22,340 bases of DNA from the NCBI GenBank assembly GCA_050692555.1, contig JBOGVS010000044.1, positions 1 through 22,340 of the forward strand, read 5' to 3'. This DNA comes from DAITPV01 sp050692555. GTDB taxonomy: Bacteria; Actinomycetota; UBA4738; CALAEC01. Position 1 is the stretch's first letter. Each line of letters begins with the position of its first letter. The notes below the pieces were generated by a model. It made no database searches. It saw nothing but the letters and a program-made list of their open reading frames with translations, and was not told where the DNA came from. Made by a program: the position numbers and the translations under genes. Positions 1 through 5,308 of this stretch are shown here, piece by piece.

Positions 1-54
1 CAGCTGTGAATCGACGTCACCCGGCGAGCGGACCCCCCGATAGACGGGGGGTTC

Positions 55-113
55 GGGGGGGTAGCTCGCCAGGATCAGCTGTGAATCGACGTCACCCGGC
101 GAGCGGACCCCCC
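55..113 (+). repeat. Inverted-repeat (stem-loop) element, copy 1
   Basis: The left arm GGGGGGGTAGCTCGCC (55-70) and right arm GGCGAGCGGACCCCCC (98-113) are complementary except for a short internal mismatch, separated by 27 nt. The element spans the junction of tandem units 1 and 2. A right arm alone at 23-38 implies another copy whose left arm lies just outside the window. Confidence 0.75.
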
Positions 114-129
114 GATAGACGGGGGGTTC

Positions 130-188
130 GGGGGGGTAGCTCGCCAGGATCAGCTGTGGATCGACGTCACCCGGCGAGCGGACCCCCT
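130..188 (+). repeat. Inverted-repeat (stem-loop) element, copy 2
   Basis: This has the same architecture as copy 1: left arm 130-145, 27-nt loop 146-172, right arm 173-188. The last right-arm base differs (CCCCCT instead of CCCCCC). It ends 30 nt before the -10 box of the downstream kinase gene. Confidence 0.75.
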
Positions 189-218
189 GATAGGGAGGGG
201 CCTACAGACCGTGCCACG

Positions 219-232
219 TAAACTGACCTGCC
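219..232 (+). promoter_or_regulatory. Putative leaderless promoter of the kinase operon
   Basis: A TAAACT -10-like hexamer (219-224) lies 8 nt upstream of the GTG start at 233, so transcription would begin at or next to the start codon. There is no Shine-Dalgarno sequence before this GTG. No convincing -35 hexamer is visible because that position falls in the decayed repeat unit. Confidence 0.5.
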
Positions 233-1708
233 GTGGCAGCTGAGGACACCGTGGGGCGGAAGCTCGCCGCCCGCTACACCCTCGAGACCGAGATCGCCTC
301 CGGGGGGATGGGGACCGTGTGGCGGGCTCGCGACGAGGTGCTCGGCCGTCCCGTGGCGGTGAAGGTCTTGCACGACCGGCTGGCCCGGGACCCCGAGCTC
401 CTGGAACGGTTCCGCATGGAGGCGGTCGCGGCCGCCCGCCTGTCGCACCCCGCCGTTGTTCGAGTGTTCGACACCGGGGTGGACTCCGGGACGTGCTTCA
501 TCGTGATGGAGCTGTGCCAGGGCGACACCCTGCAGCGGCTGTTGCAGAATGAGGGCCCGCTCACCCCGGGCGAAGCCGGGGACGTCGCCGCCAGCGTGCT
601 CCAGGGGTTGGCCCACGCGCACCGTGAGGGCGTGGTCCATCGAGACATCAAGCCCAGCAACATCCTGGTCGACCGGAACGGGATGGTGAAGGTCACCGAC
701 TTTGGGATCGCCAAGGCTGCGTTCGCGGAGGAGGACCTCACCGCCACCGGCAACCTGCTGGGCACCGCGAGATATCTGGCCCCCGAGCAGGTCCAGGGAG
801 GCAGCCCCGATGGTCGGACGGACCTGTACGCCATGGGCGTGGTGCTGTACGAGATGCTCACCGGTCGGGTGCCGTTCAGAGGGCCGACCCACATCGCCAC
901 GGCCACCAAGCGTTTGACCGAGGAGCCGGTTCCCCCCCGCTCGCTCCGGCCGGGGATCCCCAGGCCCATGGATGCCGTTGTGCTGAAGGCCATGGCCCGG
1001 GATCCGGACGATCGGTTCCAGAGCGCCGAGGAGATGGGATCGGCCCTCGACCGGGCCGTGCCCTCCCCCACGGTGCCGATGGCCCGCCCGGAGGCCGGGC
1101 CCTCCGAACGGCGGCCACTGTTCCGTTCCTGGGTGGTCGTTCCCCTGGTCCTTCTGGTCCTTGCGGCCCTGGTGGCCGGGGGATTCGTGCTGATGGACCA
1201 GCTCCGGGGAGGGGGCGACCAGCCCGGGGAGGAGCCCTCGCGACCGCCGGCGCACCCCATCGTCTCGGTGTCCGACCTGGACCCGGAGAGCTCCGACGGC
1301 CAGGAGAACCCCGAGGATGCGCCGCTGGCCGCGGACGGCGACAGGGATACCGGGTGGATCACCGAGGGCTACGACCAGATCGACCTGGGCGGCCTGAAAT
1401 CGGGGGTTGGTCTGATCTTCGACCTGGGCAATCCGCAGGAAGTCGCGGAGATCCGGATCAAGACGAACCTCCCGGGATGGGAATTCGAGATCCAGAGCTC
1501 CGACGACGCCAACAGCCTCGGCCAGGAGCTGGCGGACGAGAACGGCGCCACCTCGTTCGAGACCGAGGGACAGGGCGCCACCGTCACGCTCGAGGAGCCC
1601 AGGTTCAACCAGTACTTCGTGATCTGGATCACCCTGCTCACCGAGGACGAAGCCGGCCGGTGGCGGGCGGAGATCGCCGAGGTCGACTTCTTCCCGCCGA
1701 GTGAGTAG
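233..1708 (+). CDS. Membrane Ser/Thr protein kinase with extracytoplasmic discoidin-like domain (MviN C-terminal half)
   Basis: This 491-aa bifunctional sensor kinase has a cytoplasmic Hanks-type kinase domain at about residues 15-275. The glycine loop is IASGGMG (21-27), followed by Lys44, Glu63, HRD (136-138, HRDIKPSN), DFG (156-158) and APE (183-185), so every catalytic residue is present. A Pro-rich juxtamembrane stretch leads to one transmembrane helix (about 300-321). The outer part (345-490) carries the DGDxxTxW...GVGLxxDLG pattern of the discoidin/carbohydrate-binding-like domain that ends mycobacterial MviN (Rv3910). There are no PASTA repeats. The gene holds the syntenic place of the MviN C-terminus, next to a sigM-like gene whose start overlaps its last 8 bp. 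The GTG start is chosen from the leaderless promoter and the kinase N-terminus. Likely role: phosphorylating regulators of peptidoglycan synthesis, by inference from mycobacteria. Its substrates are unknown. Confidence 0.93.
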   Translation: MAAEDTVGRKLAARYTLETEIASGGMGTVWRARDEVLGRPVAVKVLHDRLARDPELLERFRMEAVAAARLSHPAVVRVFDTGVDSGTCFIVMELCQGDTLQRLLQNEGPLTPGEAGDVAASVLQGLAHAHREGVVHRDIKPSNILVDRNGMVKVTDFGIAKAAFAEEDLTATGNLLGTARYLAPEQVQGGSPDGRTDLYAMGVVLYEMLTGRVPFRGPTHIATATKRLTEEPVPPRSLRPGIPRPMDAVVLKAMARDPDDRFQSAEEMGSALDRAVPSPTVPMARPEAGPSERRPLFRSWVVVPLVLLVLAALVAGGFVLMDQLRGGGDQPGEEPSRPPAHPIVSVSDLDPESSDGQENPEDAPLAADGDRDTGWITEGYDQIDLGGLKSGVGLIFDLGNPQEVAEIRIKTNLPGWEFEIQSSDDANSLGQELADENGATSFETEGQGATVTLEEPRFNQYFVIWITLLTEDEAGRWRAEIAEVDFFPPSE

Positions 1709-2270
1709 CCCGCCCGACCAGGACCTGGTTCGCCGCTCCCTCCGAGGCGACCGGGCGGCTTTCGGGGAGCTGGTGGAGCGTCATCAGCGACGTGTGTACA
1801 ACCTGTGCCTCCGGATGCTGGGCCGACCGGAGGACGCCGCCGACGCCACCCAGGACGTGTTCCTCACGGCCCTCCGGAAGCTGTCGGGGTTCCGGGGTGC
1901 CTCGGCGCTGTCCACGTGGCTCCACCGGGTCGCCGTGAACACCTGCTACGACGCGCTCCGCCGTCGCTCGCGCGAGGTCCTGTTCGAGGAACCTCTGCCC
2001 GAGCCTGCTCCCTCGCCCGATCCGTCGGGGGCCGCGGACGCTCGCATCGACGTCCAGCGGGCGCTGATCCAGGTCCCCGAAGATTTCCGGGCCGTGCTGG
2101 TCCTCCACGACGTGGCCGGCCTGCCGTACGAGGAGGTCGCCGAGATCCTCGGTGCCCCGGTGGGCACGGTGAAGTCCCGGCTCCACCGAGGCCGGGTAGC
2201 CCTGGCCCGGGTGTTGCGCGGGGAACAACCCGGCCCGCCCCGTCCGTCGAACCTCCAGGAGAACCGATGA
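1701..2270 (+). CDS. sigM: ECF-family RNA polymerase sigma factor, SigM-like
   Basis: This 189-aa protein has the two-domain layout of ECF sigma factors. Region 2 spans about 20-90 (AFGELVERHQRRVYNLCLRM, then EDAADATQDVFL and STWLHRVAVN), for -10 recognition and core binding. A Pro/acidic linker (95-115) follows. Region 4 spans about 116-172 (helix-turn-helix LPYEEVAEILGAPVGTVKSR) for -35 recognition. The GTG start overlaps the kinase stop by 8 bp, and the stop overlaps the anti-sigma ATG (ATGA at 2267-2270), so the three genes are probably cotranscribed and translationally coupled. The symbol rests on synteny with M. tuberculosis sigM (Rv3911). The regulon cannot be read from the protein. 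Sigma-R-type sites upstream of trxB and trxA could be targets of this factor or of another ECF sigma encoded elsewhere. Confidence 0.93.
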   Translation: MSSPPDQDLVRRSLRGDRAAFGELVERHQRRVYNLCLRMLGRPEDAADATQDVFLTALRKLSGFRGASALSTWLHRVAVNTCYDALRRRSREVLFEEPLPEPAPSPDPSGAADARIDVQRALIQVPEDFRAVLVLHDVAGLPYEEVAEILGAPVGTVKSRLHRGRVALARVLRGEQPGPPRPSNLQENR

Positions 2271-3085
2271 ACGATCACCCCGATCACCTGCTGGCCGAGT
2301 ACGTCGACGAGCGGCTGGACCCCGAGGACCGCGTGGAGGTCGAGCGGCACCTCGACGGCTGCTCCATCTGCCGCGAGGAGGTCCTCCAGGCCCGGGTGGC
2401 CCGTGGTGCCCTGGCCTCCCTCCCGGAGGTGGATCCCCCGCCCGGCCTGCCGCTGGCCGTCCGGCGGCGGGCCCGGCCCCTCCGAACTCAGGGCCAGGCC
2501 TGGCGAGCGGCAGGGCTGGCCGCGGCGGCGGCCGTCTTCGTGGCCGGCGGCCTGGTGGTGCTGGGCCAGACCGGCCGGGAGACGCCGCAGACCGCGGGAC
2601 GCCAGGGTGCCGGAGAGGCGGCCCAGACTCCTTCCGCTCCCGCGGCTCCCAAGGCGGCCGACGAGGCCGCGGGTAAGGCCGGGGCGCTCGAGGCAATGGA
2701 CCTCCGGGTCCCCACCTTCCGGGAGACCGACCGGAACTACACGGCGGCGGACCTGTCCGATCTGGCCGGGGACCTCCGGGGCACCGCCCGGACCACCCTG
2801 GACTCCGGCCTGGCCCCCACCGCGGAGGCCTTCTACCGGGACTTCGACCTGAGCACCCTCAGCCCCGAGGTCCAGGAGGCCATCCGGTGCGTGATCCGGG
2901 ACGTTCCACCGCAGCAGCTGGTGGTCCCCCTGACGGTGGAGGCCGCCTCGTTCGAAGGAGACCCGGCGTACATCGCCTCGTTCCTCCAGGGGCCCGCCCC
3001 CGACCGGCCTTACGACCGCATCCTGATCTGGGCGGTGGACCGGGAGGCCTGCACCCTCCGCTCGTTCGCCACCCAGCGTCTGTAG
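2267..3085 (+). CDS. Membrane anti-sigma factor with zinc-finger (ZAS/zf-HC2) motif
   Basis: This 272-aa protein should bind and hold the preceding sigma factor at the membrane. The N-terminal domain has the HxxxCxxC zinc motif of ZAS anti-sigma factors (His28, Cys32, Cys35). A transmembrane helix covers about 82-100, followed by an Ala/Pro-rich linker and an extracytoplasmic domain (about 145-272) with only two cysteines, Cys208 and Cys262. The ATG overlaps the sigma stop by ATGA and is preceded by AGGAG. The position matches mycobacterial RsmA (Rv3912), but the external domain is not one I recognise. The two outer cysteines could form a disulfide; that is inference. The stop codon overlaps the -35 element of the proposed trxB promoter. 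Confidence 0.88.
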   Translation: MNDHPDHLLAEYVDERLDPEDRVEVERHLDGCSICREEVLQARVARGALASLPEVDPPPGLPLAVRRRARPLRTQGQAWRAAGLAAAAAVFVAGGLVVLGQTGRETPQTAGRQGAGEAAQTPSAPAAPKAADEAAGKAGALEAMDLRVPTFRETDRNYTAADLSDLAGDLRGTARTTLDSGLAPTAEAFYRDFDLSTLSPEVQEAIRCVIRDVPPQQLVVPLTVEAASFEGDPAYIASFLQGPAPDRPYDRILIWAVDREACTLRSFATQRL

Positions 3086-3110
3086 GAACAAGACGGGGTA
3101 CCGGCCGGTT
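3085..3110 (+). promoter_or_regulatory. Sigma-R/SigH-type promoter for trxB
   Basis: GGAAC (3085-3089) and GTT (3108-3110) are separated by 18 nt. This matches the sigma-R pattern GGAAY-N18/19-GTT known upstream of Streptomyces trxBA and close to mycobacterial SigH promoters. The -35 shares a base with the anti-sigma stop codon. Transcription would start near 3116-3120. Confidence 0.6.
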
Positions 3111-3158
3111 CCACTCAGAGTGGACCCCCGGCAACCGGCCGGGCACAATGGAAGGCAC

Positions 3159-4085
3159 GTGGCCGACGAGCGAAACGTCATCGTCATCGGCTCCGGGCCC
3201 GCGGGCCACACCGCCGCGCTGTACGCGGGCCGGGCCAACCTCGAACCGCTGCTCCTGAAGGGCCTGGAGGCCGGCGGCCAGCTCATGCTGACCACCGATG
3301 TGGAGAACTATCCGGGCTTCCCGGAGGGAGTCCTGGGGCCCGAGCTCATGGACCTCATGGAGAAGCAGGCCGTGCGGTTCGGGGCGGAGATGCTCCACCA
3401 GTCCGCGACCCGGGTGGATCTGTCGTCCGCTCCGTTCGGCGTGTGGTCGGGAGACGAAGAGTTTCGGGCCCGGACCGTGATCATCGCCGCGGGGGCCTCG
3501 CCGAAGATGCTGGACGTGGAGGGAGAGCGCCGGTTGCTGGGGCACGGCGTCTCCACCTGCGCTACCTGTGACGGGTTCTTCTTCCGGAACCAGGAGCTCG
3601 TGGTGGTGGGCGGCGGGGACTCCGCCATGGAGGAGGCCCTGTTCCTGACCCGGTTCGCCAGCAAGGTGACCGTGGTCCACCGACGGGACGAGCTCCGAGC
3701 CTCCAAGATCATGCAACAGCGCGCCTTCGACCACGACAAGATCGACTTCGTGTGGGACACGGAGGTCGACGAGGTCCTCGGCGACGGACAGGTCTCGGGT
3801 GTTCGCCTCCGTAACGCGAAGACCGGAGAGACCTCGGAGCTTCCGGTGGGCGGGATGTTCGTGGCCATCGGCCACACCCCGAACACGGCGATCTTCGAGG
3901 GCCAGCTGGAGATGAGCAACGGGTGGATCGTGGTCGACGAGCCCTCCAGCCAAACCAGCGTCCAGGGCGTGTTCGCCGCCGGCGACGCCGTCGACTTCAC
4001 CTACCGGCAGGCGGTCACCGCCGCCGGGATGGGATGCAAGGCGGCCATGGACGCGGAACGGTACCTGGGGGGCTCGGGGGGGTAG
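3159..4085 (+). CDS. trxB: Thioredoxin reductase (NADPH)
   Basis: This 308-aa flavoprotein passes electrons from NADPH through FAD to thioredoxin in the cytoplasm. Visible motifs are the FAD dinucleotide fold GSGPAG (11-16), the redox pair CATC (Cys134, Cys137), the NADPH fold GGGDSA (151-156) with HRRDELRAS (174-182), and the FAD-binding C-terminus FAAGDAVD (272-279). The length is normal for low-molecular-weight TrxB. I chose GTG 3159, preceded by GGAAGG with a short 3-nt spacing, because the protein then starts just before the FAD strand. An in-frame GTG at 3120 would add 13 residues and cannot be excluded, since it falls at the predicted transcription start. The last residues (GGSGG) and the stop codon lie inside an inverted-repeat element shared with 1-198. 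Confidence 0.96.
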   Translation: MADERNVIVIGSGPAGHTAALYAGRANLEPLLLKGLEAGGQLMLTTDVENYPGFPEGVLGPELMDLMEKQAVRFGAEMLHQSATRVDLSSAPFGVWSGDEEFRARTVIIAAGASPKMLDVEGERRLLGHGVSTCATCDGFFFRNQELVVVGGGDSAMEEALFLTRFASKVTVVHRRDELRASKIMQQRAFDHDKIDFVWDTEVDEVLGDGQVSGVRLRNAKTGETSELPVGGMFVAIGHTPNTAIFEGQLEMSNGWIVVDEPSSQTSVQGVFAAGDAVDFTYRQAVTAAGMGCKAAMDAERYLGGSGG

Positions 4086-4132
4086 CTCGCCAGGGGCCGT
4101 CCGGAAGTGACATCACCGGGCGAGCGGACCCC
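4076..4132 (+). repeat. Inverted-repeat element, diverged copy over the trxB stop
   Basis: The left arm (4076-4091) is identical to the 16-nt arm at 55-70 and contains the trxB TAG. The right arm GGCGAGCGGACCCC (4119-4132) matches 98-111. The loop between them is again exactly 27 nt (4092-4118) but only about 60 percent identical, so arms and spacing are conserved more than the loop. Confidence 0.75.
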
Positions 4133-4165
4133 ACGATCAAAAGGCCAAGGGGCACTAGGACCGGT

Positions 4166-4177
4166 TAGCCTACGTGG
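4166..4177 (+). promoter_or_regulatory. Putative leaderless promoter of the M23 peptidase gene
   Basis: TAGCCT (4166-4171) fits the TANNNT -10 pattern and is followed after 6 nt by the GTG at 4178, which has no Shine-Dalgarno sequence. The distance from the repeat's right arm to the start codon (59 nt) nearly equals that in front of the kinase gene (60 nt). Confidence 0.45.
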
Positions 4178-4867
4178 GTGCATCGCGTCCATTTCGCGTT
4201 CCTTGCCGCGATCGCGTTAGCCTGGCTCCCCCCCGTCCCCGGCGCGGCCGGTGAACCCCTCGCCGTGGCTCCGCCCTCGTACTACCGGCCCGTGGTGGTC
4301 GACGGGTTCACGTTCCCGGTTGCCCGGTCGAACTGGCTGTCGGTGATCGAGACCGGGAACGACTGGCATGACCCCCGGTTCCGGCTGATCAACGGGGAGT
4401 GGCAGCTCGTGGGGGTCCACGAGGGGAACGACATCGTGGCCGAGGAAGGCACGCCGATCATGTCGATGACCGCGGGGACGGTGGAGGCGGTCGGATGGAC
4501 CTTCTACTCGGGCACCCGGGTAGGAGTCCGGGGGTCCGACGGCAAATACTACTTCTACGCGCACCTCTCGGAGGTGGCTCCAGGATTGGGGGTCGGAATG
4601 GCGGTTCAAGCTGGGGATGTGCTCGGCCGGGTGGGCAACACCGGGTACGGGGATCCCGGCCATGAGGACGAGTTCCCGCCCCACCTTCACGTGGGGATCG
4701 AGGGCCCCGGGGGCTGGGAGAACCCCTTCCCCCTGGTGCGGGAGCTGTACCGGCGATCGGTGGCGGTCACCACCCGCGGCGAGCTCCGCCTGGCGGCGGC
4801 TGCGGCGGATGGCGAGCGGCCGGCCTGGGAGCGGGTGGCCGGGCACCTGTACGCGGGGGCGGAATAG
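4178..4867 (+). CDS. Secreted M23-family (LytM) metallopeptidase
   Basis: This 229-aa exported protein is likely to cut peptidoglycan cross-links. A signal peptide occupies about residues 1-25 (basic start, hydrophobic core FAFLAAIALAWLPPV, AxA-like site near 23-25). The M23/LytM domain spans about 75-190. Zinc ligands are visible as HxxxD (His81, Asp85, in HEGNDI) and HLH (His169, His171), with the accessory AHL at 128-130, so it appears catalytically competent. No SH3, LysM or other wall-binding domain is seen. It sits between trxB and trxA, a pair usually adjacent in actinobacteria. The start is the GTG directly after a -10-like box. The last codons overlap the -35 element of the trxA promoter. 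The substrate bond is not predictable. Confidence 0.88.
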   Translation: MHRVHFAFLAAIALAWLPPVPGAAGEPLAVAPPSYYRPVVVDGFTFPVARSNWLSVIETGNDWHDPRFRLINGEWQLVGVHEGNDIVAEEGTPIMSMTAGTVEAVGWTFYSGTRVGVRGSDGKYYFYAHLSEVAPGLGVGMAVQAGDVLGRVGNTGYGDPGHEDEFPPHLHVGIEGPGGWENPFPLVRELYRRSVAVTTRGELRLAAAAADGERPAWERVAGHLYAGAE

Positions 4868-4886
4868 CGTGAGAACGGTTCCGGTT
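4861..4886 (+). promoter_or_regulatory. Sigma-R-type promoter for trxA
   Basis: GGAAT (4861-4865), N18, then GTT (4884-4886) is an exact match to the Streptomyces sigma-R consensus. The -35 overlaps the M23 stop codon (GGAATAG). Transcription would start near 4893, leaving a leader of about 29 nt that contains the trxA ribosome-binding site. Confidence 0.65.
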
Positions 4887-4921
4887 CACATCCAGGGGAA
4901 CACTGTCCTCAAGGAGGGACG

Positions 4922-5251
4922 ATGAGCGACGTGCAGGAGACCACCGACCAGAAGTTCGAGCAGGAGATCCTCAAGTCGGAGACGCCTGTTCTGGTCGACT
5001 TCTGGGCCGACTGGTGTGTCCCGTGCCACATGGTCTCCCCGGTCGTCGAGGAGATCGGGCGAGAGAAGACCGGGAGGCTGAGGGTGGTCAAGCTCAACGT
5101 CGACGACAACCCCGAGACCTCTCAGCGTTACGGCGTCCTGGGCATCCCCACGCTGATCCTGTTCGTGGGGGGCGAGGAAAAGGCCCGGATCACCGGGGCC
5201 CGGCCCAAGGAATTCATCCTCGACGCGATCGCCCAGCACCTGGCTGCCTGA
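4922..5251 (+). CDS. trxA: Thioredoxin
   Basis: This 109-aa cytoplasmic dithiol-disulfide protein is the partner of TrxB. The active site is WCVPC (Cys32, Cys35) in a normal thioredoxin fold, with FWADW before it, the KLNVDDNP strand (57-64) and cis-Pro76 in GIPT. The residue between the Cys and Pro is Val where Gly is canonical (WCGPC), and the residue after the second Cys is His rather than Lys. These changes could alter redox potential, though the rest of the protein is conventional. A strong Shine-Dalgarno AAGGAGG (4911-4917) lies 4 nt before the ATG. It is separated from trxB by the M23 gene and appears to have its own sigma-R-type promoter. Confidence 0.96.
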   Translation: MSDVQETTDQKFEQEILKSETPVLVDFWADWCVPCHMVSPVVEEIGREKTGRLRVVKLNVDDNPETSQRYGVLGIPTLILFVGGEEKARITGARPKEFILDAIAQHLAA

Positions 5252-5272
5252 CCGGCACCTTCCCCTCTACGA

Positions 5273-5302
5273 TTGCGGCTTCGCGAATCCCGGGGCGATA
5301 CT
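5273..5302 (+). promoter_or_regulatory. Promoter of the amidase gene, leaderless type
   Basis: TTGCGG (5273-5278), an 18-nt spacer, then GATACT (5297-5302), with the ATG only 6 nt downstream. The start codon would be at or next to the first transcribed base, and no Shine-Dalgarno is present. Confidence 0.5.
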
Positions 5303-5308
5303 CGCGCG

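Larger units (their letters stand above)
1..198. repeat. 75-bp tandem repeat, two full copies and one degenerate copy
   Basis: Units begin at 1, 76 and 151. The first two are virtually identical over 75 bp; the third matches for about 37 bp and then decays. Each full unit contains a perfect 8-bp hairpin (ACCCCCCG, loop ATAGA, CGGGGGGT; 32-52 and 107-127) followed by a run of seven G. Because 75 is a multiple of three, the array gives an open frame (6-221), but its product would be a low-complexity repeat, so I do not call it a gene. The array is cut by the window edge and may continue upstream. In related genomes murJ/mviN lies on that side. Confidence 0.93.

Noticed and set aside
1..198. CRISPR array
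   Set aside because: The repeats are directly abutting 75-bp tandem units with no unique spacers, and no cas genes are present.
6..221. 71-codon open frame across the left-end repeats
   Set aside because: It exists because the 75-bp unit is a multiple of three; the product is a low-complexity repeat with no start signal, and the kinase promoter lies inside it.
3144..3149. CACAAT as a housekeeping -10 box for trxB
   Set aside because: It is a weak match and the exact sigma-R-type element upstream explains expression better; it could still be a secondary promoter.
4683..4695. Additional parS sites at CACGTG cores (M23 gene and several other genes)
   Set aside because: These have only the central hexamer and lack the flanking GTTYC/GRAAC arms seen at 10843-10886.
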